A stretch of 64,000 bases of DNA from positions 1 through 64,000 of IMG/VR virus record IMGVR_UViG_3300034684_000299. One strand, written 5' to 3'. The DNA is from a virus. Made by a program: the position numbers and the translations under genes. Positions 45,529 to 54,367 of this stretch are shown one piece after another; positions within the stretch are counted from its first letter, which is position 1, and every line of letters starts with the position of its first letter. A model generated the notes under the pieces. It was not told where the DNA came from, made no database searches, and worked only from the letters and a program-made list of their open reading frames with translations.

Positions 45529-45562
45529 AAAGGAGGAAAAGTGTTTCGACACTTATAATAAT
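45529..45562 (+). promoter_or_regulatory. SD-hairpin-start translation control element
   Basis: AAAGGAGG (45529-45536), 4 nt, hairpin GTGT-TTCG-ACAC (45541-45552), 10 nt, ATG at 45563. Folding reduces the distance from 26 to about 14 nt. The GTG in the hairpin opens a frame that stops after five codons. Confidence 0.65.
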
Positions 45563-46195
45563 ATGATAAAAAAAGAATTTGTAAAAACAGCAAAATCACA
45601 TGGTGCTTTAATGGGAGGAGCCGCTGATATAATGGCTGGTATGCCTCTTCAAATTGGTTCAATAAAATCCCAACAAAAGACTCAGCAAAAACTTACAGAT
45701 TTAAATACAATTTACCAAATAACAACGGGTAGTGATTTGGTAGAGGATTTAAGTAAGTATCAGAAACCACGAGGTGGAGGAATATTGCGTTCCATTGGTT
45801 TAATAGGTGGAACATTAGCAGGTGCTGCTCTTGGAGGTAAAGTTGGAGGTACAATAGCTACAAAATTTATGAAAGATGTTCCAGCTAAAAAAATAACTAG
45901 TAAGTTAATAGGTGCTGAAACTACTAAACAGTTTGGTGAAATAGCAGGTAGTTCTATAGGATCTAATGTAGCTAGTTTTACAGATACAGCCATCGATAAA
46001 AGAAGTATCAATAGAGCAAAACGAAATTTAGAAAGAGATACAAATATAGACCCTGTAAAAAAGGATTTACTAAATAAAGCGTTGGACTTGCAAAGAGAAT
46101 CAGCAAAAAAATACGATGTCGTAGATACTATAGATTTATTCTCCTCACCTATTATTCAAAATACTACTTTCAAACTAAGAAGTCGTTTTAAATAA
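45563..46195 (+). CDS. Unknown protein with Gly-rich hydrophobic segments, 210 aa
   Basis: The start ATG 45563 is chosen over an upstream in-frame ATG at 45500, which overlaps the polymerase end and has no ribosome binding site. Residues about 75-110 form a Gly/Ala-rich hydrophobic hairpin (SIGLIGGTLAGAALGGKVGGTIA), and another small-residue stretch follows (GEIAGSSIGSNVASF). These are typical of membrane-active or virion pore proteins. The rest is basic and helical. It is the last gene of the polymerase operon. Function is unknown; a virion-associated membrane protein is possible. Confidence 0.62.
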   Translation: MIKKEFVKTAKSHGALMGGAADIMAGMPLQIGSIKSQQKTQQKLTDLNTIYQITTGSDLVEDLSKYQKPRGGGILRSIGLIGGTLAGAALGGKVGGTIATKFMKDVPAKKITSKLIGAETTKQFGEIAGSSIGSNVASFTDTAIDKRSINRAKRNLERDTNIDPVKKDLLNKALDLQRESAKKYDVVDTIDLFSSPIIQNTTFKLRSRFK

Positions 46196-46231
46196 TATTG
46201 GCTCTCCCAACGAAAAACTTTTTTGACATAA

Positions 46232-46260
46232 TTGCAATTTCCTTCTTTTTATGATATAAT
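46232..46260 (+). promoter_or_regulatory. Sigma70-like promoter for the replication operon
   Basis: TTGCAA, 17 nt spacer, TGATATAAT (extended -10, TATAAT at 46255-46260), about 27 nt before the primase start. A nearby TTGACA is 26 nt from the -10 and too far to act as its -35. Confidence 0.7.
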
Positions 46261-46286
46261 TTCATAAAAAGGAGGATTTTTTTATT

Positions 46287-47966
46287 TTGAATATACAATC
46301 TGCAAAAGAGTTTATCAAAGAAAATTTACTGATAGAAGATGTTATAAGTGAATACATACATTTAGAAAAAAGCGGGAAGAATTACAAAGCGTTATGTCCT
46401 TTCCATACTGAAGACACTCCAAGCTTTTTTGTGTTCCCCAATACTCAAACTTTCAAATGTTTTGGGTGTGGAGCACAAGGAGACGTTATTACTTTTGTAG
46501 AGAAATATGAAAATATATCTTTTGTTGATGCTATAAAAAAGTTATCTAAAAAAGCTAATATAACTTTGGAAGAAGAATCTGAAGAATTACATAAACGTGT
46601 ATTGAACATATTAAATTCAAAATATTATGAAACATTGGCATTATTACCTCAAGACCATCCTGCAAAGAAATATGTTTTAAATCGATTTAATGAACAAGAA
46701 ATACAAACATTCAGTTTAGGATATTCAAGTGGAGCAGAATATGAAGATATATTTAAAGTTTTTTCTGAACCTCTTCTTGAATTAAACTATAAAAATCATG
46801 ATATGTTTAAAAACCGAATAATTTTTCCTATAAAAGATATTAATGGTGATGTTATAGGATTCACTGCAAGAGCAATTGATGAACAAACTACTCCAAAATA
46901 CATCAATTCACCAGATTCTTTCTTATTTGATAAAAAACATGTTTTATACAATATAAACATTGCTAAGAAATTTGCTACTACAAACGATCTAGTTATTATC
47001 ACAGAAGGTGTAGCTGATACTATAAAAATGCTATCCATAGGGTTCCCTAATACTGTTGGATTGTTAGGATTGGACGTGTCTTTTGAAAAAGTAAAACTAA
47101 TATCGTCTTTATCTAAAAATCAAATTTTGATGTTAGACAACGATAACTCTGGTAGGAAAGGAACCATGGAGTATATAAAAAATTCTATACCGTTGAAAGC
47201 TCAAATAGTAGTTCCTATATACAAAGAAAAAGACCCAGATATGTTATTAAAACAACATAGTAAAGAGGAAGTCATAAAGATTATAAAAAAGAGTGTTCCA
47301 GGGATCAATTATCTCGTATATCTTATAAAAGCTAAATATGATTTGAATAATGTATTTCAAAAACAGAAATTTTTACAAGAACTTTATTCTTTGTACAATG
47401 CTCTTGTTATTCATGAACAACCATTATTTGCTGACAAAGTAATAAAATTAGTAGAAAAACTGGGGATAACAAAAGAAGCTTTTTTGAATATAAAAGATAC
47501 TGATTATATTCAAGAAGAACCTGATACTAAAGTAGATTTTAATACTTCAAATAATCTTTCAAATTTAAATAAAGTATTGCTAGTTTTAATAATTAATGCT
47601 TCTGATGAAATTAAAGAATTTTTATTAAATTTGAATCCTGATGATTTTATTGAACCTATCACATGTGATATCATAAAAAATTACCAGCGTAAACTGAAAC
47701 TCAACGAAGTAATTGATAAATATCCTTTTATTTATGACTATATTTTATCTCATTATGATTCTATTTCTGATTTACCCAAAGAAAAGGTCAATGATTACTT
47801 TTTAAAATTTAAAGATTATGTCGAAAACAAATTAAAAATAATGAGAGAATTAACTATTTTAAATGAACGCCTACGAAATACTGTTCTTCCAGAAGAAAAA
47901 GCTGAATTAGTCGAAAAAATAATTGAGATACAGCAAAAGATTAAAACTGTTTCAAATAATTCCTGA
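46287..47966 (+). CDS. dnaG: DNA primase, DnaG type, 559 aa
   Basis: TTG start 11 nt after AAAAAGGAGG. The zinc-binding CHC2 domain has C37, H40, C58 and C61 (CPFHTEDTPSFF ... KCFGCGAQGD). The core has the Toprim glutamate and DxD-like motifs (VIITEGVADTIKML; ILMLDNDNSGRKG) and the RNAP-like basic region NRIIFPIKDINGDVIGFTARAI. The C-terminal about 150 residues should contact the DnaB helicase encoded at 58071. It synthesises RNA primers for phage DNA replication. Length and domain order are normal for the family. It is preceded by a good promoter and followed 14 nt later by the SNF2-type gene. Confidence 0.95.
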   Translation: MNIQSAKEFIKENLLIEDVISEYIHLEKSGKNYKALCPFHTEDTPSFFVFPNTQTFKCFGCGAQGDVITFVEKYENISFVDAIKKLSKKANITLEEESEELHKRVLNILNSKYYETLALLPQDHPAKKYVLNRFNEQEIQTFSLGYSSGAEYEDIFKVFSEPLLELNYKNHDMFKNRIIFPIKDINGDVIGFTARAIDEQTTPKYINSPDSFLFDKKHVLYNINIAKKFATTNDLVIITEGVADTIKMLSIGFPNTVGLLGLDVSFEKVKLISSLSKNQILMLDNDNSGRKGTMEYIKNSIPLKAQIVVPIYKEKDPDMLLKQHSKEEVIKIIKKSVPGINYLVYLIKAKYDLNNVFQKQKFLQELYSLYNALVIHEQPLFADKVIKLVEKLGITKEAFLNIKDTDYIQEEPDTKVDFNTSNNLSNLNKVLLVLIINASDEIKEFLLNLNPDDFIEPITCDIIKNYQRKLKLNEVIDKYPFIYDYILSHYDSISDLPKEKVNDYFLKFKDYVENKLKIMRELTILNERLRNTVLPEEKAELVEKIIEIQQKIKTVSNNS

Positions 47967-47980
47967 AAGGAGGGCTTTTT

Positions 47981-50032
47981 TTGAATACCAACGAAGAAAT
48001 ACAATTATCAGTGAATAGAGATAAAAGCATACTATTTATTTATTTGCCCCAAAGTTTTATTGAAGAAAATGGCAAACCACCAGACCTTGAATTTTGGCCT
48101 GAAAAAAATGTCTGGTACCAATACCTTTTCCAAAAAGAATCTTGGAAAAATATAATAAAATATTTAAAAGGGAAGGTTGACAATCAATATATTCAAAAAA
48201 TAAGAGATTCTTTAAAAGAAGGGCGAAATTATGCATTTTATATTAAATACGACAAAGCATGGGTAAAAACCAATGACAATGATTTACTTGGTGAATTAGT
48301 AGAATGTGGTTTTAAATATTCTTATAAAACCGATTTTTATTTTGCCACTTTTCAAACTGTATTGGATAACGAATCCAAATTAAGAGATTTAATTCCAGAT
48401 GTTCTTTTTCAAGTGAAAGAGGAAGTTAAAGATAAACCAGAATTATACATCCAAAAATCAACTAAAAGCAAACAGATAGATTTAGAAAAAATTGCAAAAC
48501 TGCTTCCTCCTTATTTATATGATTTCCAAAAGGAATTTGTAATAAAAGCTTTATCAGATTATTTTAAAGGTAATCCAGGTATTATGTTAGCTGATGACGT
48601 TGGACTTGGTAAAACTGTTCAAAGTTTAGCTTTAGCTGATGTGTTATTCAAATTAGGTAAAATAGATAAAGTATTAATAATTACAAAGAAAAATGTTGTC
48701 AGACAATTTGCCAGTGAAGTCGAAAAATTTCTTAATATTGAACCAGCTATTCTCTCAACACAAGAATGGAAACCCGATACAAGCAAAGTTTTAATTACTA
48801 ATTATGAGCCTATTGTAAAATTTGTTGAAAATTGGAATCTAATGCCTCAAGACAAAAGACATAGGATATTGTTTATTATTGATGAAATAAGTAGTTTAAA
48901 AAGCAGTCAAAACAATAGAGTAAAAGCTTTCAAAAAAATGTTTAAAATGTATCCAGGATTTCGTGTAGGGCTTACCGCAACTCCATTTGGGAAAGAACTT
49001 GTTGAAATGTACAATATGTTTAAAATATTGGTTCCTGATTTCATGGATTGGTATACTTTTGATTATAACCATAGAGATACTTACAGGATAAATAAAACCA
49101 TTACTACAAAGTATGGGTATAAATATACTAAAGAAATAGAAGTAGTCAGTAATTATAAAAATTTTGAACAATTTCATGAAGCCATTGCACCTTATATGGT
49201 GAGAAGAAAGAAAAGTATGGTAGAAAAAGAGTTCGGACCTAAAATAGAACATCCTGTTTTTTTACCAGCTTCAGATAATTTCTTGTATTTATATAGAAAA
49301 TTCATGGAAGATATTATAGATGCTGTTGAAAAAAAGTATAAAGAAAAAGACCAAGGACAAGCTAAATTCTTAGGAGTTTCTCTTTTAAGGCAATTTTGTA
49401 ATTACATAGGTTTATTTGAAAAATCTGAATCACAACTTTTAAAGTATATTCCATACAAACAATATTTAATATTAACTCCTACGCTTAAACTAGATTGGGT
49501 AATAAACAAAGTAAAAGAAATAAACGATAAAGTTCTTATTTTTACGGAATTTGCTAGAATGGCTGAAATTTTAGATAAAACATTCATAGATTTAGGATAT
49601 AAAACTAGAAAGATAACAGGAGCTACCAACAAAGACGATAGAGAATTGTTGAAGCAACAATTTGAAAAAGATAAGTTTCAAATACTCATTGGCACAAATG
49701 CCATGGCGTATGGAGGAAACTTTCAGTTTGTAGATTATTTAATAAATTATGATTTGTCGTATAATCCAGAAGTCAATTGGCAACGTGAAGGTAGAATTCA
49801 TAGATTGGGCAATACAAATACCAAACATATATACAATTTGTTCTTATCTAGTAACGATCCAGACTTTCTTTTGATAGAAGAATTGATATACGAAACTCTC
49901 CAAAGAAGGATGAAAGAAGCTGAATTAGCTACATCAGCTGAAGAATTAAAATTAGAACATGATGACACAGCTATCATAAACGATATAACGAAAACAATCT
50001 TCAAACAAGCAAAAAAGAACAAGCTTTTTTAA
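47981..50032 (+). CDS. SNF2-family DNA translocase/helicase, 683 aa
   Basis: TTG start with AAAGGAGGG upstream. Residues 1-165 are a non-conserved N-terminal domain. Motif I is LADDVGLGKT (about 203-212). Motif II is DEIS (IIDEISSLKSSQ) in place of DEAH, and motif III is GLTATPF. In the second RecA domain motif V is GTNAMAYGGNFQ and motif VI is WQREGRIHRLGN. It acts on double-stranded DNA as an ATP-driven translocase. In phages such proteins are linked to recombination, repair or remodelling at replication forks. It is the last gene before a bidirectional terminator that overlaps its stop. Confidence 0.9.
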   Translation: MNTNEEIQLSVNRDKSILFIYLPQSFIEENGKPPDLEFWPEKNVWYQYLFQKESWKNIIKYLKGKVDNQYIQKIRDSLKEGRNYAFYIKYDKAWVKTNDNDLLGELVECGFKYSYKTDFYFATFQTVLDNESKLRDLIPDVLFQVKEEVKDKPELYIQKSTKSKQIDLEKIAKLLPPYLYDFQKEFVIKALSDYFKGNPGIMLADDVGLGKTVQSLALADVLFKLGKIDKVLIITKKNVVRQFASEVEKFLNIEPAILSTQEWKPDTSKVLITNYEPIVKFVENWNLMPQDKRHRILFIIDEISSLKSSQNNRVKAFKKMFKMYPGFRVGLTATPFGKELVEMYNMFKILVPDFMDWYTFDYNHRDTYRINKTITTKYGYKYTKEIEVVSNYKNFEQFHEAIAPYMVRRKKSMVEKEFGPKIEHPVFLPASDNFLYLYRKFMEDIIDAVEKKYKEKDQGQAKFLGVSLLRQFCNYIGLFEKSESQLLKYIPYKQYLILTPTLKLDWVINKVKEINDKVLIFTEFARMAEILDKTFIDLGYKTRKITGATNKDDRELLKQQFEKDKFQILIGTNAMAYGGNFQFVDYLINYDLSYNPEVNWQREGRIHRLGNTNTKHIYNLFLSSNDPDFLLIEELIYETLQRRMKEAELATSAEELKLEHDDTAIINDITKTIFKQAKKNKLF

Positions 50033-50056
50033 TGTTCAAAAAAGCTTTGTTTTTTG
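50018..50056. terminator. Bidirectional Rho-independent terminator
   Basis: AACAAGCTTTTTT-AATGTTC-AAAAAAGCTTTGTTTTTT: the A/T-rich stem gives T tracts on both strands. It overlaps the stop codon of the SNF2-type gene and lies before the minus-strand pair ending at 50092. Confidence 0.75.
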
Positions 50057-50091
50057 GTATATATTAAATATATTAAAAATATGCTAGGCTT

Positions 50092-50586
50092 TTAGTTTGG
50101 GTTGAAAAGATGAATATATTTAGAAAATGAATTAGAAACATTTTTTATCTTGTTTAGAATACGTCCATTGCTATCAAGAAATAAGGTTGGATAAAAAGTC
50201 TTGCCGTGTGAAAAATAATACGCAATATTACGTTCTATAATTTTTAGAATTGTTTGTTCTAATACTTTATACAAATGAAAATCAACAACTTCTTTTGGAG
50301 TTACAATTACATTCAAAATATCTTCATCTAAAATTGAATCGTCATAAGTACTTAAAATAAGCATTTTTATATTATAATCAATAGCTTTAGAAAAATCGTT
50401 GTATATCAACATGGTAATAAATTTAAAATAAGGAAGATTATCGTTTATTATATTGTACTCGAATTCTTCGTATTTTTTGTACTTTAAAAAATTTATAACG
50501 GTTGGCATATACAAATTTATAGTCATACTTAATATCTTATAAAAATCTGACCTGTTATATTGTTTTTGATTATTTTGATTATTCAT
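50092..50586 (-). CDS. Unknown protein, 164 aa
   Basis: Not recognised. ATG with AAGGGGGAT upstream, 10 nt after its partner gene. The N-terminus is Asn/Gln-rich (NNQNNQKQYNRSDF), followed by helical sequence with many Tyr, Ile and Phe residues (FKFITMLIYNDFSKAIDYNIKMLIL). No transmembrane stretch is clear. With the 185-aa gene it forms a short minus-strand operon embedded in the plus-strand replication region and facing the SNF2-type gene. It may be an early accessory or anti-host protein. Confidence 0.55.
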   Translation of the reverse strand: MNNQNNQKQYNRSDFYKILSMTINLYMPTVINFLKYKKYEEFEYNIINDNLPYFKFITMLIYNDFSKAIDYNIKMLILSTYDDSILDEDILNVIVTPKEVVDFHLYKVLEQTILKIIERNIAYYFSHGKTFYPTLFLDSNGRILNKIKNVSNSFSKYIHLFNPN

Positions 50587-50596
50587 AAAATCCCCC

Positions 50597-51154
50597 TTAT
50601 GTTTCTAAAATTCGATAATCAACATATTTAGGTTCTTCTACGACTACAGGTTCTTTGTTGTATATATCTTTTATAATTTTTTCTTCCAATTTGTTCAGAG
50701 CTTCTTTAAGAGTTACCGGTTTAACTTCATAAACGCCTAAATCCATGAACGGTAAAATAGTAGCTTCATATTTTGTTTTATCTAGTATTATATAACCAAT
50801 TCCTACTTGCAACAATTTAAACTGCATCATGTTTTCAGGTTCATAAAAATTCATCTTAGATTTTACAAAACAACCGTCTCCAACGGTTAATTTTTCATTT
50901 TCTAGGTAAGCTAATGAAGTATGTATTGCAGCATAAAACGAAGTTGGTAAATTTTTTAAATTCCTTACAAACATAACTTTCTCTTCCCCAGATTCTCCTA
51001 AATTAGAAAACATCAAATCAAAATCTTCACGCAAATTCTTTAACTGATATATCTTATCGATATTATAACCAAACACTAAATCAGGAATGACTTTGTACTC
51101 TGTTAAATCTGACATGTACGATAATAAAAGCTTGCGTTCAGGCTCTAATACCAC
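50597..51154 (-). CDS. Unknown protein, 185 aa
   Basis: GTG start with AAGGGGGAAA at 6 nt. The sequence mixes helix and strand (MVLEPERKLLLSYMSDLTEYKVIPDL; FVRNLKNLPTSFYAAIHTSLAYLE; QVGIGYIILDKTKYEATILPF). No known motif was recognised. It is transcribed divergently from the 59-aa gene at 51291. A TATAAT lies on the minus strand near 51212, but its -35 is weak. Function is not assigned. Confidence 0.55.
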   Translation of the reverse strand: MVLEPERKLLLSYMSDLTEYKVIPDLVFGYNIDKIYQLKNLREDFDLMFSNLGESGEEKVMFVRNLKNLPTSFYAAIHTSLAYLENEKLTVGDGCFVKSKMNFYEPENMMQFKLLQVGIGYIILDKTKYEATILPFMDLGVYEVKPVTLKEALNKLEEKIIKDIYNKEPVVVEEPKYVDYRILET

Positions 51155-51290
51155 GTTTAGTTTCCCCCTTATTCTGAAGTTTTGATTAAAAGTATCTTTC
51201 CTTGATTATATTCTATCATGAAAAACGAAATATATGTTAATTTTTTGGTATATATATATTAAATTATATGAACAAAAGGAGGTGTTTACC

Positions 51291-51470
51291 ATTAACAATG
51301 ATTTTGAGAAATGTTTAGCGATGTTAAGGAAGGATAAAAGGATAGAGGAACTTCTAAAAATTCATAACGAAAAAGAAAAAGAACTTTCGGCACTTCAAAA
51401 AGCTTTTAACATGGATACTTCGTTTCAAGGTAATTTTTATTTGGACGACGACACAAAAGATTTTGAGTAA
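51291..51470 (+). CDS. Small charged protein, 59 aa, probable ATT start
   Basis: A strong AAAAGGAGG is followed after 8 nt by ATT AAC AAT GAT TTT GAG, in frame with a well-formed charged helical protein (DFEKCLAMLRKDKRIEELLK ... LDDDTKDFE). The ATG that overlaps the start region is out of frame and stops quickly. An in-frame ATG at 51234 has no ribosome binding site. AUU initiation is rare but established for infC in bacteria. Function is unknown; the acidic end could mediate protein contacts. Confidence 0.5.
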   Translation: MNNDFEKCLAMLRKDKRIEELLKIHNEKEKELSALQKAFNMDTSFQGNFYLDDDTKDFE

Positions 51471-51484
51471 TTTTTAGAAAAAGC

Positions 51485-51513
51485 TTGTTTTCTTCATAGA
51501 TATATGGTATAAT
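51485..51513 (+). promoter_or_regulatory. Sigma70-like promoter for the 51.5-57.2 kb operon
   Basis: TTGTTT, 17 nt, TATAAT (51508-51513). A perfect palindrome AACAAAAAA/TTTTTTGTT (51530-51548) lies between the promoter and the ribosome binding site and could be an operator or an mRNA hairpin. Confidence 0.65.
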
Positions 51514-51563
51514 TTAACGAACCTAGAGGAACAAAAAAATTTTTTGTTAGGAGTGTGATAAAG

Positions 51564-52262
51564 TTGGTATCTCTGAAGATTATCAAAAAGTTTATTGAGT
51601 TGTATGATCCAGGGAACAGTCCAAGACATTTTTACAACTTTGTTATAACACTGATTGAGTTGTCTGAAAGAAAAGCGTTAATCAGTGGAGCAAAGTTGAA
51701 TATGGGTGAAATTTCTCGTAAGTATCATACGCCAAGAGCGAGAATATTGGATACTTGGCGTACATTTAATGAACTGGGATATTTGGTAGCTCAAAACGCC
51801 AAAGGTTCTTCCAGATATTTTGTAAAGTTAGGTCCCGTGTTTCAAGAATATTTTGCAGCTATTATGTTGGAGAACAATGAATTTCCTGGTGATGATTTTA
51901 TCAAAATACTTTTCAAACAGTTTTTTCAAACTACAAGGGACTCTTTCGCTAAGGAATTAACGAATGCAATAAATAATTCAATGGCTCCTTCTTTCAAAGA
52001 ACTGTATCCAGAACTATGGAAATTCCTGCCAGACGATGAAAAAGAAATATTAGAAGTTTATGAAACATATGCTGGACAATTAGACATATCTGAATTTGGC
52101 GTTTTTGAAAAAATTTGTAAAATGTATCCAAGACTAGATATCTTAGAAGGAATTAAAAAGACATATTCAGACGATACAGAGGAAAACTTCTTAAGAAAAT
52201 ACGGTGTTAGAGCTTTAGATAATTATTTATCATTAAAAGTCAAAAAGGAGGAATTAAAATGA
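51564..52262 (+). CDS. Winged-helix-like DNA-binding protein, 232 aa
   Basis: TTG at 51564 is chosen because TAGGAG lies 10 nt upstream; a GTG at 51555 would overlap it. Residues about 20-95 look like a winged helix-turn-helix (SERKALISGAKLNMGEISRKYHTPRARILDTWRTFNELGYLVAQNAKGSSRYFVK). The C-terminal half is helical and acidic (WKFLPDDEKEILEVYETYAG, DILEGIKKTYSDDTEENFLRK). It heads an operon with a Gp3-like protein and a PD-(D/E)XK nuclease, so it may be a replication initiator or regulator. The stop overlaps the next ATG by 4 nt. Confidence 0.6.
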   Translation: MVSLKIIKKFIELYDPGNSPRHFYNFVITLIELSERKALISGAKLNMGEISRKYHTPRARILDTWRTFNELGYLVAQNAKGSSRYFVKLGPVFQEYFAAIMLENNEFPGDDFIKILFKQFFQTTRDSFAKELTNAINNSMAPSFKELYPELWKFLPDDEKEILEVYETYAGQLDISEFGVFEKICKMYPRLDILEGIKKTYSDDTEENFLRKYGVRALDNYLSLKVKKEELK

Positions 52263-53167
52263 AAGTAGTTGATGAACTTTTGCAAAGTTGGTACCTACCA
52301 ATGGTAGGAAAAATTAAAACAGGTATGAAAGTTTCAAAAGACGGTGTCACTCGCCCTCAAAAATTCGATCATTTTGTAATCTTATCGGTTGCCAAAGATG
52401 GAAAGTTTGAAAACAAAGTGCATGAAATTTTCAATACTTTGTATTCGAAAAAGCAAGCATTACCTATTACGTTCCCGTCAGATAACATTAAAGATATTTT
52501 TTCTGTCCATTATGGAGTCTTCGCTGGTAGCACCCGAATATGTTTTGGGGATGGAGAAACATACAAAAGAGATATTAAAGGGCAACAAAGCACCGGAGTA
52601 TGTGATTATAAAAACTGTGAGTTTGGTAAACAACACAAATGCAAAATGAATATGACATTGAAAGTTTTACTTCGCAATCCTGAACATAATACGGTTTATT
52701 CTGGTGGATATTTTGTATTCAACAGTTCAGGATTCAAAACCATTGATACAATAGCTAAAAATTTAAAAATGGCTAAGGATATTTATGGATATTTAGCAGG
52801 ATTACCAGCATTTCTAATAATGGAAAATGATTCTGCTAAATTAGAAAAAGACGGGAAGGAATTCATTACAAGATATTATTATGAAAGAATAGAAATTGAA
52901 GTACCTCTAGACAATATAAAAGGCAAAACATTGATAAAGAACAATTACAATAACGATAGCAACCCTTTTGAAGCTGACGAAGTAGAAAGTAAAAATTATC
53001 CACCTAAAAACAATCCTTATCAAACATCATCACAAGTTCAAAAAGAAAGATCTGTTAATAGAGTAGCTAATCCGGCCGCAAACAAAAAAGTCGTAAATCA
53101 GGATACGGATTTTGATTTACCCATTTTTGAAGATGATCCGTTTGCCGATATTGATGAAATTGAATAA
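52259..53167 (+). CDS. Gp3-like / recombination-directionality-factor-like protein, 302 aa
   Basis: Resembles phage Gp3/RDF-like proteins by its order of motifs. These are an N-terminal PKVG-type region, HYGVFAGSTRICFGDGETYKRDIKG, a cysteine cluster (VCDYKNCEFGKQHKCKMNM), then FVFNSSGFKTIDTIAKNLKMAKDIYGYLAGLPAFLIM. The cysteines may bind zinc. The C-terminus is a long acidic tail (DFDLPIFEDDPFADIDEIE) like that of single-stranded DNA-binding proteins. In this setting, next to a nuclease and helicases, a ssDNA-binding or recombination role is more likely than integrase control, since no integrase is seen. The ribosome binding site is AAAAAGGAGG. Confidence 0.5.
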   Translation: MKVVDELLQSWYLPMVGKIKTGMKVSKDGVTRPQKFDHFVILSVAKDGKFENKVHEIFNTLYSKKQALPITFPSDNIKDIFSVHYGVFAGSTRICFGDGETYKRDIKGQQSTGVCDYKNCEFGKQHKCKMNMTLKVLLRNPEHNTVYSGGYFVFNSSGFKTIDTIAKNLKMAKDIYGYLAGLPAFLIMENDSAKLEKDGKEFITRYYYERIEIEVPLDNIKGKTLIKNNYNNDSNPFEADEVESKNYPPKNNPYQTSSQVQKERSVNRVANPAANKKVVNQDTDFDLPIFEDDPFADIDEIE

Positions 53168-53197
53168 AAATAATTATTAATAAAAGGAGGAATAAAA

Positions 53198-54367
53198 ATG
53201 ACTCTGCGTGCACAATCTGCAAGTAGTATAAAAACAGCACAATGTTTGGAAGCATTCAAATTAATATATATAGACCGAATAACCAAATTTGAAGCTGGAA
53301 TAGCAGCCCAAGTTGGTGGCGTTGTTCATAAGATTCATGAAGTATATTTCAACAAAGTTGTAAAAGAAAACGATACAAACAAACACGATTTGAATACTTT
53401 CAAACAATCTATAGACGAAGTTTTATCAACAATCGCAGACGAAAATTTAAAATCAGAAGTAATATCTGTAGTTGAAGATTTAGATCCAAGAGATTATTTG
53501 CCAGAAATAGCTTTTACCAAAGGAACTCCAGAATTAAAAATAGCTGTTAACGACAAGTTAGAAAAATGTGATTTCTTTGACCCTAATGCATTTGCTAGAG
53601 GAATCATAGATGTACATTGGTTTGATAATAATACGTTATATGTTTTAGATTATAAAACTAATGCTCAAAAGAACGCCGATGTCGCTCAATTGGATTTCTA
53701 TGCTTGGTTGACTTATGAATATTATAAAAATGATGAAGATGTCGATTTTGATAATATTGTTTTGTTGTTTGCTTATTTAAAGCATCCTAATCCTTTAGAA
53801 GAGATGCGTAAATATACATTAGATGAAATAGAAGACAAAATAAAATTCAACATTCTTTCTGAGATTGATAAAATAAACAATGCTAAAGAGTTCCCGCCCA
53901 ATCCTTCTCCTGATAGATGTAGATTCTGCCCAGTATCTTATGCGTGTTCCTTGTTAACTGATTTGAGCAGAACACCCATGAAATCCCCAGATCAAATTAC
54001 AGAAGAAGATGCTGTTAAGTATGCTCAAATTTATATTGTTGCAGATTCTACTGCTAAACAATTAAAACCTATAATAGAAAAAATTCTTGAAGAGAAAAAT
54101 GAATTGCCTATAGGTGAAGAAACTTTGTATTATAAAACCATAAGTAAAAAAGAACCTCTTAAAGAATATTTTCTTCCGCAACTCAAAAAATTAACTAAGG
54201 ATGAACTAATTGAAGAAATAAAGCTCTCAAATAAACTCATAACTAAATATAAATGGAATGCTCCAGAAGAAGCCTTTCAAGTATCAAGTTATAAAGTTTT
54301 GAGTTCAAGAAAAACAGAACAAAATCAAGAACAATCATCTTTCGAGGAGGGGAAATTGTGGAATTAA
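53198..54367 (+). CDS. PD-(D/E)XK nuclease, Cas4/RecB-like, 389 aa
   Basis: ATG with AAAAGGAGG upstream. The RecB-family nuclease fold is visible: QVGGVVHKIHEVYF (His and Glu of motif I region), then FARGIIDVHWFDNNTLYVLDYKTNAQ containing the GxxD and DYK catalytic motifs, and QLDFYAWL (QxxxY-like). A later CRFCPVSYACSLL provides cysteines that may hold an iron-sulphur cluster, as in Cas4/AddB-type nucleases; a fourth ligand near the N-terminus (C20) is plausible. It probably resects DNA ends in phage recombination. It is cotranscribed with the Gp3-like protein and overlaps the next gene by 10 nt. Confidence 0.82.
   Translation: MTLRAQSASSIKTAQCLEAFKLIYIDRITKFEAGIAAQVGGVVHKIHEVYFNKVVKENDTNKHDLNTFKQSIDEVLSTIADENLKSEVISVVEDLDPRDYLPEIAFTKGTPELKIAVNDKLEKCDFFDPNAFARGIIDVHWFDNNTLYVLDYKTNAQKNADVAQLDFYAWLTYEYYKNDEDVDFDNIVLLFAYLKHPNPLEEMRKYTLDEIEDKIKFNILSEIDKINNAKEFPPNPSPDRCRFCPVSYACSLLTDLSRTPMKSPDQITEEDAVKYAQIYIVADSTAKQLKPIIEKILEEKNELPIGEETLYYKTISKKEPLKEYFLPQLKKLTKDELIEEIKLSNKLITKYKWNAPEEAFQVSSYKVLSSRKTEQNQEQSSFEEGKLWN

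Noticed and set aside
46223-46260. TTGACA at 46223 as the -35 of the primase promoter.
   Set aside because: It is 26 nt from the -10; TTGCAA at 46232 gives the normal 17-nt spacing.
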